Position numbers and translations under genes: made by a program
Part shown: positions 1-6,923 of the stretch, one piece after another
Layout: every line of letters starts with the position of its first letter
How positions within the stretch are numbered: position 1 is the first letter of the stretch
Notes under the pieces: generated by a model
Told to the model about the DNA's origin: nothing
The model's database searches: none
Seen by the model: the letters and a program-made list of their open reading frames with translations, nothing else
Source of the DNA: Candidatus Nanopelagicaceae bacterium
GTDB taxonomy: Bacteria > Actinomycetota > Actinomycetes > Nanopelagicales > Nanopelagicaceae
Reading direction: 5' to 3'
Assembly (NCBI GenBank): GCA_947440735.1
Contig: CANESA010000020.1
Span: forward strand, 1-7,678
DNA: 7,678 nt

Positions 1-162
1 CTTGTTGATGTTGAGAATGATCCAACAGCTGCAGCGAAAGTTGTAGAGATTAATGGTGGAGCACAGTCGATCCCTGTGATTGTATTTAGCGACGGCACAC
101 ACCTGACTGAACCTTCAGATAACGACCTTAAAGCAAAGCTGCAATCACTCAGCATTATTTAA
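1..162 (+). CDS. Glutaredoxin-like (mycoredoxin-type) protein, C-terminal part
   Basis: The open frame enters from the left edge and ends at TAA 160-162, giving 53 residues. The visible part matches the second half of a small glutaredoxin/mycoredoxin fold: a DVENDP stretch, NGGAQSIPVIVF with the cis-proline in SIP (visible residues 23-25), then a DGTHLTEPS turn and a final helix. In this family the cis-Pro loop and the following strand bind the low-molecular-weight thiol, which is mycothiol in actinobacteria. The catalytic CxxC or CxxS motif would lie upstream and cannot be checked, so a glutaredoxin versus mycoredoxin assignment stays open. The expected role is cytosolic reduction of mixed disulfides. 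The stop codon sits one base from the stop of the convergent azlD. No upstream signals are visible. Confidence 0.8.
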   Translation, partial: LVDVENDPTAAAKVVEINGGAQSIPVIVFSDGTHLTEPSDNDLKAKLQSLSII

Positions 163-163
163 T

Positions 164-484
164 TTACTGAAGGTGGTACAGGCCAGCGGACGTTGCTGCT
201 GCGCTAAGGACAACCACTGCAAATGGTGCTCTCAAGATCAGAGCAATCACTGCTACTGCAAGGCCAGCTAGCCGTTGATCAATAACCAAAGATTTCCCAG
301 TTGTGAATGTCTGAACTGCCACTAAGGCACTTAAGAGAGCGATGGGAATAAGGCCATTGATCTTTAGGACTCGAGGATGGCTGAGCCATTTTTCTGGAAC
401 GCTATGTCCTATGTATTTAAGTAAGAAAGCGATAACACTTGTGGCGATAAGCCCAATCCAGAGTGCATCCATCGTTATTTCCAT
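164..484 (-). CDS. azlD: AzlD-family branched-chain amino acid transport subunit
   Basis: A 106-residue, very hydrophobic protein with about four membrane segments (roughly residues 7-27, 44-60, 70-85 and 86-104). It has the size and layout of AzlD, the small partner of AzlC in AzlCD exporters of branched-chain and related amino acids. Supporting features are the N-terminal LWIGLIATSVIAFLLKYIG helix, a central LIPIALLSALV segment, and the LRAPFAVVVLSAA segment near the end. The ATG at 484-482 overlaps the end of azlC by 10 bp and has a GAGG Shine-Dalgarno six bases upstream, inside azlC. A second in-frame ATG at codon 5 is less well placed. The overlap implies co-translation with azlC in the inner membrane complex. 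The substrate cannot be read from the sequence. The family call is firm because of the azlC neighbour. Confidence 0.9.
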   Translation of the reverse strand: MEITMDALWIGLIATSVIAFLLKYIGHSVPEKWLSHPRVLKINGLIPIALLSALVAVQTFTTGKSLVIDQRLAGLAVAVIALILRAPFAVVVLSAAATSAGLYHLQ

Positions 485-1149
485 ACTCGACCTCGCAAGC
501 CGAAGAGGACTGCGAGTAAGGCAGTTGAAATAATTGGAACACCGGCAGGAACATATGGTGTGGCAATAAGCGCGAGTGCGACAGCAGAGATTGCGAGAAG
601 ACGTTCAGTCTTGCCGGTCAATCGAGGCCAGACCAAACCTAAGAAAGCCGCTGGCACTGCGGCATCGAGCCCAAATGCAGCGGGATCACCCATCGCCTGT
701 GCACCAAGTGCACCAAGCAAAGTGAAGAGATTCCAAAATATGTAGACACCGATTCCGGTATACCAAAACCCCTGACGCATACTGTCTCGTCCATTTTTCT
801 CAAGGGAGATAGCAACACCGGTGGATTCATCAATGGTGAGCTGAGCAGCAACAATCTTTTTCAAGCGCCGAGTGCGCAGAACTGGCGCCATCTGTAATCC
901 ATAGAGCAGGTTTCGAGTTCCAAGTAGCGACGCGGTTGCAGTTGCACTCAGCGCCGTTCCACCTGAACCCATTACGCCAACGAGAGCGAATTGAGAAGCT
1001 CCAGAGAATGTAAGGAGCGAGATCAGGCAACTCTGCAGAACGGTAAAGCCGGCGGCAACACTTGCCGCCCCAAAAGCGATGCCATATGCCCCAACAGGCA
1101 ATGAGACACTCAGCGATTGAGCGAGGGTGGCGCGGTTCACTCTAGACAC
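475..1149 (-). CDS. azlC: AzlC-family branched-chain amino acid export permease
   Basis: A 224-residue membrane protein with typical AzlC length and motifs. These are LPVGAYGIAFGAA (residues 17-29), the signature TFSGASQFA (47-55), LLGTRNLLYG (75-84, matching the conserved RN..YG motif), and QLTIDESTGVA (103-113), followed by hydrophobic segments around 127-148, 164-176 and 184-218. AzlC and AzlD together form an exporter of branched-chain amino acids, known from Bacillus azlCD and Corynebacterium brnFE. It may also take methionine or analogues; the substrate here is inferred from family only. The start is GTG 1149-1147; GTG at codon 4 is an alternative. No good Shine-Dalgarno precedes either. 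A weak CAGAAT hexamer on the minus strand (1161-1156) lies six bases before the GTG, so a leaderless start is possible. It diverges from thyX. Confidence 0.93.
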   Translation of the reverse strand: MSRVNRATLAQSLSVSLPVGAYGIAFGAASVAAGFTVLQSCLISLLTFSGASQFALVGVMGSGGTALSATATASLLGTRNLLYGLQMAPVLRTRRLKKIVAAQLTIDESTGVAISLEKNGRDSMRQGFWYTGIGVYIFWNLFTLLGALGAQAMGDPAAFGLDAAVPAAFLGLVWPRLTGKTERLLAISAVALALIATPYVPAGVPIISTALLAVLFGLRGRVWK

Positions 1150-1196
1150 GGGTGCATTCTGCCGTAGATATCCGAGATAGGGAACTGGCTGCTAGG

Positions 1197-1208
1197 TATG
1201 GTGCGACC
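1197..1208 (+). promoter_or_regulatory. Candidate leaderless -10 element for thyX
   Basis: TATGGT at 1197-1202 fits the TANNNT pattern of actinobacterial -10 elements. It ends six bases before the ATG at 1209, the spacing expected if transcription starts at the A of the start codon. The nearest Shine-Dalgarno-like triplet (AGG 1194-1196) is 12 bases away, too far to be convincing. No recognisable -35 hexamer lies 16-18 bases upstream. This is inference from spacing only. Confidence 0.35.
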
Positions 1209-1928
1209 ATGGCCGAACAAGTGATCTTTCGTGACGATGTCACCGTTGAATTAATTAAATCCAGTGCAAGCGATGCCGATGTTATCTGGGCAGCTCGTGT
1301 TTCAACTGCTGGAGAACAATCAATGGATGAGATTGGTGAAGATCCAAACCGGTCAGCAGGACTTATCAATTACCTAGCGCGCGAACGCCATGGTTCACCC
1401 TTTGAGCACACATCTATGACTTTCTTCATATCTGCGCCAATATTTGTTTTCCGCGAATTTATGCGCCATCGAATCGCTTCATACAATGAAGAGAGTGGTC
1501 GTTACCGTGAACTCAAGCCTGTTTTCTACATTCCATCTAAAGAACGAAAATTGATTCAAGTTGGAAAGACTGGTGCATATACATTCGAAGATGGCACTCC
1601 AGAGCAATTTGAAATATCTGTCAATGCAATGAAAGAGGCTTATCTTGTTGCCTATGACAGTTATCAAAAGATGCTTGAAGCAGGAGTTGCTCGCGAAGTA
1701 GCTCGCGTAGTTCTCCCTGTTGCAACATATTCATCTATGTATGTCACCATGAATGCACGAGCTCTCATGAATTTTCTCTCATTACGTACAGCACGTGAAG
1801 GTTCACATTTTCCAAGCTATCCACAACGAGAGATCGAAATGGTTGCTGAAAAAATGGAGGCAGAATTCGCCAAATTAATGCCTTTGACATACGGAGCATT
1901 TGAAAAGTCTGGCCGTATCGCACCTTAA
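1209..1928 (+). CDS. thyX: Flavin-dependent thymidylate synthase ThyX
   Basis: ThyX makes dTMP from dUMP using FAD, NADPH and methylene-tetrahydrofolate in the cytosol, replacing the unrelated ThyA. The 239-residue product is of normal family length (M. tuberculosis ThyX is about 250). The diagnostic RHRx7S motif is intact at residues 86-96 (RHRIASYNEES) and is followed by GRYREL. HGSPFEHTSMTFF (61-73) supplies the conserved HxSxxEH segment. NARALMNFLSLR (182-193) carries the C-terminal substrate-binding region, and PQREIE (205-210) stands where many homologues have an AQxEIR motif. I chose ATG 1209 because the protein then begins just before the first conserved strand (DDVTVELI). An in-frame GTG at 1152 would add 19 poorly conserved-looking residues and fill the divergent promoter region. 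It is followed 57 bp later by dapA. All key residues look present. Confidence 0.97.
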   Translation: MAEQVIFRDDVTVELIKSSASDADVIWAARVSTAGEQSMDEIGEDPNRSAGLINYLARERHGSPFEHTSMTFFISAPIFVFREFMRHRIASYNEESGRYRELKPVFYIPSKERKLIQVGKTGAYTFEDGTPEQFEISVNAMKEAYLVAYDSYQKMLEAGVAREVARVVLPVATYSSMYVTMNARALMNFLSLRTAREGSHFPSYPQREIEMVAEKMEAEFAKLMPLTYGAFEKSGRIAP

Positions 1929-1950
1929 TCTGCGCGAGTCGCAAGGAATA

Positions 1951-1985
1951 TTGAAAGGCGCTCAAGGGCACGATAAGGTGTGCAA
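1951..1985 (+). promoter_or_regulatory. Promoter for dapA (TTGAAA-17-TAAGGT), overlapping a Shine-Dalgarno-like AAGG
   Basis: TTGAAA at 1951-1956 is one mismatch from the -35 consensus TTGACA. It lies exactly 17 bases before TAAGGT (1974-1979), a TANNNT -10. The -10 ends six bases before the dapA ATG at 1986, so transcription could begin at or next to the A of ATG. The same bases contain AAGG (1975-1978), seven bases before ATG, which would act as a Shine-Dalgarno on a longer thyX-dapA transcript. Both readings may be true. This is the only promoter in the window with both hexamers and ideal spacing. Confidence 0.5.
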
Positions 1986-2876
1986 ATGAGAACGCCAGCA
2001 CCTTTTGGACGCCTAATCACGGCAATGGTTACCCCATTTGCCAAGGACGGTTCCATTGATTGGGATGGCATTGCAACTCTTGCCACACACTTAGCTGACC
2101 ATGGACATGATGCAATTGCAGTCAATGGAACTACAGGTGAAGCCCCCACTACAAAGTCTTCAGAGAAACTTGAGATCATTAAAGTTGTAAAGAGTACTGT
2201 CGGATCTCGAGTAAAGGTTCTCTCAGGTGCTGGCGATAATGAAACATCTTACACAGTTGAGCAAGCTAAACGTTCAGCCGATGCCGGTGCAGATGGTCTC
2301 CTCATTGTTACTCCTTATTACAACAAGCCACCTCAAGCTGGAATCGAAGCCCACTTCAAGGCAGTTGCCAGCTCCACAGATCTTCCCATCATGATGTATG
2401 ACATCCCTGGACGCACAGGAGTAGAGATTGAGAGCGACACAATTGTTCGACTCTTTGAACTACCAAATATTGTTGCCCTCAAAGATGCCAAGGGAAACCT
2501 TGCAGCAACCTCTGATGTGATTGCCCGTTGCGGAATCCCGGTCTACTCAGGAGATGACATTCTCAACCTCCCATTCTTATCTATTGGCGCAGTTGGATTT
2601 GTTTCAGTCTGTGGCCACACAGTGGGCAATGAACTCAGAGCGATGCTCGATGCATGGTTTGCGGGGGATACCGCCCGAGCACTTGAAATTCATCAAAAAC
2701 TAATTCCAGTATTTAAGGGAACATTTAAAACACAAGGCGCAATATTGACCAAGGCAGCGATGAATCTCATGGGTCTGCCTGGTGGAACCACACGACTTCC
2801 TCTTGTAGATGCAACACCAGCTCAGATCGCTACCTTGCGCGAAGATCTTATCGCCGGTGGCGTGCAGCTTGGCTAA
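1986..2876 (+). CDS. dapA: 4-hydroxy-tetrahydrodipicolinate synthase DapA
   Basis: DapA condenses pyruvate with aspartate semialdehyde, the first committed step to diaminopimelate and lysine, in the cytosol. The 296-residue protein is a full-length (beta/alpha)8 aldolase of the NAL/DapA family. Visible motifs are GTTGEAPTT at 48-56 (Thr49/Thr50 of the catalytic triad region), TPYYNKP at 109-115, YDIPGRT at 138-144 (catalytic Tyr138 and carboxylate-binding Arg143), and LKDAKG at 165-170 with the Schiff-base Lys166. YSGDD (187-191) and GAVGFVSV (201-208) follow as in true DapA. Together they favour DapA over N-acetylneuraminate lyase. ATG 1986 is preferred to the in-frame GTG 1980 because AAGG is seven bases upstream of it and a -10-like hexamer six. 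The stop is 11 bp before rnj. Confidence 0.97.
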   Translation: MRTPAPFGRLITAMVTPFAKDGSIDWDGIATLATHLADHGHDAIAVNGTTGEAPTTKSSEKLEIIKVVKSTVGSRVKVLSGAGDNETSYTVEQAKRSADAGADGLLIVTPYYNKPPQAGIEAHFKAVASSTDLPIMMYDIPGRTGVEIESDTIVRLFELPNIVALKDAKGNLAATSDVIARCGIPVYSGDDILNLPFLSIGAVGFVSVCGHTVGNELRAMLDAWFAGDTARALEIHQKLIPVFKGTFKTQGAILTKAAMNLMGLPGGTTRLPLVDATPAQIATLREDLIAGGVQLG

Positions 2877-2887
2877 CGTAATTTAAT
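2874..2887 (+). promoter_or_regulatory. Candidate -10 element ahead of rnj
   Basis: TAACGT (2874-2879) shares its first three bases with the dapA stop codon and ends eight bases before the rnj ATG. TAATTT (2879-2884) is an overlapping alternative but only three bases from the ATG. No Shine-Dalgarno is present in the 11-bp gap or the end of dapA, so rnj is either leaderless from here or translated by coupling to dapA. No -35 is seen. Weak evidence. Confidence 0.22.
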
Positions 2888-4570
2888 ATGACAAATCCAC
2901 ATCCTAATTTAGGTACTCCACCTAAACTCGCAGCTGGCGGACTCCGCATCGTTGCACTCGGCGGAATTGCTGAAATCGGTCGCAATATGACTGTCTACGA
3001 AAGTAAAGGCAAGCTCCTCATTGTCGATTGCGGAGTTCTCTTTCCTGAAGATAATCAGCCAGGAATCGATCTTATTCTTCCTGACTTTTCATATATTCGT
3101 GATCGCCTTGAAGATGTGATCGCAATTGTTCTTACACATGGCCATGAAGATCACATCGGTGCAGTTCCATATCTACTGCGCGAACGCGGAGATATTCCTT
3201 TATATGGATCACCACTAACGCTTGCGCTCATTACAGCAAAACTTAAAGAGCATCGGATCAGCGCGCTCACTCGTGAAGTTCGCGAAGGTATGACTGAAGA
3301 CGTTGGACCCTTTGAGCTTGAGTTTGTCGCGGTAAACCACTCGATACCCGATGCCTTGGCTATCTCGATTCGCACTGAGGCAGGTCGAGTGCTTCACACC
3401 GGCGATTTCAAAATGGATCAACTTCCGCTCGATGGTCGCCTTACCGATCTCCGCACATTTGCCAGAATGGGAGAAGAAGGCGTAGATATCTTCCTTGTTG
3501 ATTCCACAAATGCAGATGTCCCAGGATTTACCCCGTCAGAGCGAGAGATTATGCCTGCGTTGCATCGAGTGATTGCATCAACAAAGAGACGAGTAATCGT
3601 TGCATCTTTCTCTTCCCACGTACATCGTGTTCAACAAGTAATTGATGTCGCAGCAGAGAATGGTCGAAAAGTTGTTTTTATCGGCCGATCAATGGTGCGC
3701 AATATGAAGATTGCACAGGAGATGGGTTACCTGACTGTTCCGCCAAATTTAGTTCTCGATGCCAAAGATCTCGAAAACTATGGAGATGATGTTGTTTTAA
3801 TTTGTACAGGCTCTCAGGGTGAACCGATGGCAGCCCTATCTCGCATGGCTAATGGAGACCATCAGATCCGCGTAGGTCAAGGTGACACTGTCATTCTTGC
3901 CTCATCACTGATTCCAGGCAATGAAAATTCGGTCTTTCGAATTATTAATGAACTGACACGTTTCGGTGCGAAGGTAGTCCACAAGGCAAATGCGATGGTG
4001 CATGTATCTGGCCATGCAGCTGCGGGAGAACTCCTCTATTGCTACAACATTGTTAAGCCAAAGTACGCGCTTCCCGTTCATGGTGAGTGGAGACATCTCA
4101 AGGCAAATGCAGAGCTGGCAATCGAATCCGGAGTACCTCGCGAAAATGCCTTCATCATCGAAAATGGAATTGTTGTCGATCTTATTGATCATGTTGCCGA
4201 AGTAGTTGGCTCTGTACCTTGTGGATTTGTCTATGTAGATGGTCAGAGTATTGGCGATATCACCGAGTCCTCCTTGAAAGATCGCCGCATTCTTGGCGAA
4301 GAAGGATTTATCTCAGTATTTGTTGTTGTCGAGGCGCAGAGCGGAAAAATTATTTCAGGGCCAGATATACACGCTCGAGGTTTTAATGAAGATGAAGCTC
4401 TATTTGATGAAGTCAAGAAAGAGATCGAAAAAGCCTTAGCTCGCGCTGTTGCTGACGGAATTGATGGAACCCACCAATTGCAGCAGGTTGTTCGACGGAC
4501 TATTGGAAATTGGGTGGGACAAAAACATCGGCGCCGTCCGATGATTGTTCCCGTGGTTGTAGAGGTCTAA
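2888..4570 (+). CDS. rnj: Ribonuclease J (metallo-beta-lactamase/beta-CASP RNase)
   Basis: RNase J is a two-zinc exo- and endoribonuclease that matures rRNA and degrades mRNA from the 5' end. The 560-residue length is normal. Domains in order are metallo-beta-lactamase (about 18-210), beta-CASP (about 211-350), the rest of the lactamase fold (to about 430), and the C-terminal domain found in RNase J (about 435-560). Metal ligands are seen in THGHEDH (83-89: His84, His86, Asp88, His89), NHSIPDA (150-156, His151), TGDFKMD (171-177, Asp173) and PVHGEWRH (396-403, His398). ALGGIAEIGRNM (23-34) and SGHAAAGEL (374-382) are family signatures. The alternative reading as RNase Z or a CPSF-type protein is excluded by the GGIAEIGRNM start and the C-terminal domain. 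ATG 2888 gives the usual short N-terminal tail before GLRIVALGG. It lies 11 bp after dapA and 17 bp before ftsK, in the conserved actinobacterial order. Confidence 0.97.
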   Translation: MTNPHPNLGTPPKLAAGGLRIVALGGIAEIGRNMTVYESKGKLLIVDCGVLFPEDNQPGIDLILPDFSYIRDRLEDVIAIVLTHGHEDHIGAVPYLLRERGDIPLYGSPLTLALITAKLKEHRISALTREVREGMTEDVGPFELEFVAVNHSIPDALAISIRTEAGRVLHTGDFKMDQLPLDGRLTDLRTFARMGEEGVDIFLVDSTNADVPGFTPSEREIMPALHRVIASTKRRVIVASFSSHVHRVQQVIDVAAENGRKVVFIGRSMVRNMKIAQEMGYLTVPPNLVLDAKDLENYGDDVVLICTGSQGEPMAALSRMANGDHQIRVGQGDTVILASSLIPGNENSVFRIINELTRFGAKVVHKANAMVHVSGHAAAGELLYCYNIVKPKYALPVHGEWRHLKANAELAIESGVPRENAFIIENGIVVDLIDHVAEVVGSVPCGFVYVDGQSIGDITESSLKDRRILGEEGFISVFVVVEAQSGKIISGPDIHARGFNEDEALFDEVKKEIEKALARAVADGIDGTHQLQQVVRRTIGNWVGQKHRRRPMIVPVVVEV

Positions 4571-4574
4571 CTGA

Positions 4575-4587
4575 TAATATAAAAGGT
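4575..4587 (+). promoter_or_regulatory. Candidate leaderless -10 element for ftsK
   Basis: TAATAT (4575-4580), inside an AT-rich run in the 17-bp gap, ends seven bases before GTG 4588. AAAAGG (4581-4586) resembles a Shine-Dalgarno but is only one base from the GTG, too close for normal initiation. This favours a leaderless start or coupling to rnj. No -35 is apparent upstream, in the end of rnj. Confidence 0.33.
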
Positions 4588-6921
4588 GTGGCCAAGAAAA
4601 AGACTCGCACAAAACAAGGTTCATCCTTCCTTGTCGTAGTTGGCCGTGCCATCAGCGCCACCTGGTCAGCCCTTGCAAAAGCACTTGGTTCTTCTGTCCG
4701 CTTCTTGGCCCGCGGAGCTAAAGATCTAGATCCCGCTCATCGTCGTGATGGGGCAGCTTTACTGGTCCTCATTCTGGCTCTCGCTTCGCTAGTTGGAACA
4801 TGGTTTAAATCCCAGAGCATCTTGAGCGATTTTCTCTACGCAATTTTCTATGGTGCATTTGGCAAGATCGGTTTCTTCGCCCCCATCATTCTCGGATATT
4901 TTGCATTTCGTCTCTTTAGGAAGCCAGAAGATAGTAAATCTCTAGGACGCATAGTTATCGGCGTTCTCATGCTTCTGATTTCAAGTACTGGTTTTATCCA
5001 TTTCGTATCTGGATTCGCTGCACCGGTAGATGGCGCAACAGATATGCGCAACGGCGGAGGCCTTCTCGGATATGGCGTTTCATTTCCCCTAGAAAGACTC
5101 ATGACCGAAGTACTTGCCCAACCTTTCTTAGCTCTACTCTTTATCTTCGGGATATTGATCACTACAGCAACTCCTTTCTCGGCGGTACTCACAAAGATCT
5201 CGGCTCTCTTTTCATGGATCTGGAATAAGCGTCCAGAGCGGAAAGAAGAAGAAGAATTTGAAATTACAGATACACCACCCTTTGATACACCTGTAGTTGG
5301 ATGGCATCCAGATCCAGAAGAAGATGAACCGTTAGATGAAGATGAATTCGATCAAGAATTTACAGTTGAGATACCGCGACCACTAGTACCGCTCACGGAT
5401 CAGGTGACAAGTGGGGGAGTTGTCAAACGTATCGAGCAGCTTCTTCTCACCGGAGATTCAACCTACGAACTTCCACCTCAAGATTTACTTCGAACTGGCC
5501 CGGCAGCAAAGAGTAAGAGCAAAGTCAATGAGACCGTGGTAGCTGCCCTCACCGAGGTCTTTAAGCAATTTGAAATTGATGCTGAAGTAACTGGATTTAT
5601 GCGCGGCCCAACGGTAACTCGCTATGAAGTTGAGTTGGGAAATGCTGTCAAGGTTGAGCGTATTACCGCTCTTGCAAAGAATATTTCATATGCGGTGGCA
5701 AGTAGCGATGTGCGCATCCTCTCTCCGATCCCAGGAAAGTCTGCCGTCGGAATTGAAATTCCAAATACTGACCGTGAAATCGTCGCTTTAGGTGATGTGA
5801 TGCGCTCTTCTGTTGCCGGCCAAGACCACCATCCGATGCTGGTGGCCCTCGGAAAAGATGTAGAAGGTAATTTTGTCTGTGCAAATCTAGCGAAGATGCC
5901 TCATCTCCTTGTAGCTGGTGCCACGGGTGCTGGAAAATCATCAATGATCAATGCGATGATTTCATCGATTTTAATGCGAGCTACCCCTGATGAAGTTCGT
6001 CTTGTTCTTATTGATCCCAAGCGAGTGGAGCTCACCGCGTATGAAGGTATTCCACATCTCATTACACCGATTATCACTAACCCAAAGAAGGCGGCAGATG
6101 CCCTTACCTGGGTTGTGCGTGAGATGGATCTTCGTTATGAAGATCTTGCCACTTTTGGCTTTAGACATATCGATGATTTCAACAAGGCTGTTCGCGCAGG
6201 AAAGGTAAAGCCTCCCGAAGGTAGCGATCGAGTGGTCGAGCCCTATCCCTATTTACTTGTCATTATTGATGAGCTAGCAGATTTAATGATGATTGCTCCC
6301 CGTGAAGTAGAAGAATCTGTTGTCCGCATTACTCAATTGGCACGCTCTGCAGGTATTCACTTAGTTCTTGCAACCCAACGCCCTAGCGTTGATGTTGTAA
6401 CCGGTCTTATTAAGGCAAACGTTCCATCTCGCCTTTCCTTTGCAACCTCTTCACTTGCCGATAGCCGCGTGATTCTCGATAGTCCTGGCGCTGAAAAGCT
6501 AGTAGGACAAGGTGACGCCCTCTTCATCCCAATGGGAACATCTCGCGCAATACGTATTCAAGGGGCATATATTTCAGAGCGAGAAATTGAAGCCATCGTC
6601 GGCCATGTGAAGAAGCAGCTTTCGCCACGGTATCGCGAGGATGTCACCGCACCTGCCGCATCGACAAAGCATATTGATAAAGAGATTGGCGATGATCTTG
6701 ATTTGCTCTGCCAAGCCGTTGAATTAGTTGTCGGTACACAATTTGGCTCAACGTCGATGCTTCAACGAAAATTGCGCGTTGGGTTTGCAAAGGCTGGACG
6801 CTTAATGGATCTTATGGAATCCCGCGGAATCGTCGGTCCATCGGAAGGTTCAAAGGCCCGCGTGGTCATGGTCAAGGCTGATGAATTAGATTCGGTTTTA
6901 GCTACGCTCCGCGATTATTAG
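4588..6921 (+). CDS. ftsK: DNA translocase FtsK/SpoIIIE
   Basis: FtsK is a septal, membrane-anchored ATPase that pumps chromosomal DNA during division and helps dimer resolution. The product is 777 residues from GTG 4588. A basic N-terminus (VAKKKTRTK) is followed by four membrane segments at about 55-72, 82-109, 120-143 and 173-192. Next is an acidic, proline-containing linker (about 214-270), then the alpha domain (about 313-405, with GPTVTRYEVEL). The beta RecA-like motor has Walker A GATGAGKS (444-451), IDPKRVEL (475-482), Walker B LLVIIDELADL (556-566) and LATQRPSVDVVTG (594-606). The gamma winged-helix DNA-reading domain (about 702-777) contains STSMLQRKLRVGFAKAGRLM. An in-frame TTG at 4510 inside rnj would add 26 residues but would overlap rnj by 61 bases, and the added residues look unlike FtsK. 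The linker is short compared with E. coli FtsK and similar to SpoIIIE-type proteins. All catalytic motifs look intact. Confidence 0.96.
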   Translation: MAKKKTRTKQGSSFLVVVGRAISATWSALAKALGSSVRFLARGAKDLDPAHRRDGAALLVLILALASLVGTWFKSQSILSDFLYAIFYGAFGKIGFFAPIILGYFAFRLFRKPEDSKSLGRIVIGVLMLLISSTGFIHFVSGFAAPVDGATDMRNGGGLLGYGVSFPLERLMTEVLAQPFLALLFIFGILITTATPFSAVLTKISALFSWIWNKRPERKEEEEFEITDTPPFDTPVVGWHPDPEEDEPLDEDEFDQEFTVEIPRPLVPLTDQVTSGGVVKRIEQLLLTGDSTYELPPQDLLRTGPAAKSKSKVNETVVAALTEVFKQFEIDAEVTGFMRGPTVTRYEVELGNAVKVERITALAKNISYAVASSDVRILSPIPGKSAVGIEIPNTDREIVALGDVMRSSVAGQDHHPMLVALGKDVEGNFVCANLAKMPHLLVAGATGAGKSSMINAMISSILMRATPDEVRLVLIDPKRVELTAYEGIPHLITPIITNPKKAADALTWVVREMDLRYEDLATFGFRHIDDFNKAVRAGKVKPPEGSDRVVEPYPYLLVIIDELADLMMIAPREVEESVVRITQLARSAGIHLVLATQRPSVDVVTGLIKANVPSRLSFATSSLADSRVILDSPGAEKLVGQGDALFIPMGTSRAIRIQGAYISEREIEAIVGHVKKQLSPRYREDVTAPAASTKHIDKEIGDDLDLLCQAVELVVGTQFGSTSMLQRKLRVGFAKAGRLMDLMESRGIVGPSEGSKARVVMVKADELDSVLATLRDY

Positions 6922-6923
6922 TC

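Noticed and set aside
342..745. Plus-strand open frames opposite azlD and azlC (342-533, 560-745)
   Set aside because: They are antisense to membrane proteins with clear family motifs, and their composition reflects the opposite strand.
1152..1208. In-frame GTG at 1152 as the thyX start
   Set aside because: It would add 19 residues lacking family resemblance and consume the whole divergent promoter region; ATG 1209 places the start just before the conserved first strand.
1929..1985. Possible terminator between thyX and dapA (TTGA...TCAA arms)
   Set aside because: A 4-bp stem without a T-run is far too weak; the segment is better explained by the dapA promoter.
3905..4192. Minus-strand 95-codon open frame inside rnj
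   Set aside because: It is fully antisense to a well-conserved gene, resembles no family I know, and has no start signal; read as a shadow frame. The same applies to other antisense frames such as 1142-1369, 4848-5192, 5663-5944 and 5971-6168.
4510..4587. In-frame TTG at 4510 as the ftsK start
   Set aside because: It lies inside rnj, overlaps it by 61 bases, and the added residues (GGTKTSAPSDD...) look like an out-of-frame reading of the rnj end. GTG 4588 follows directly after the rnj stop and begins a typical basic FtsK N-terminus.
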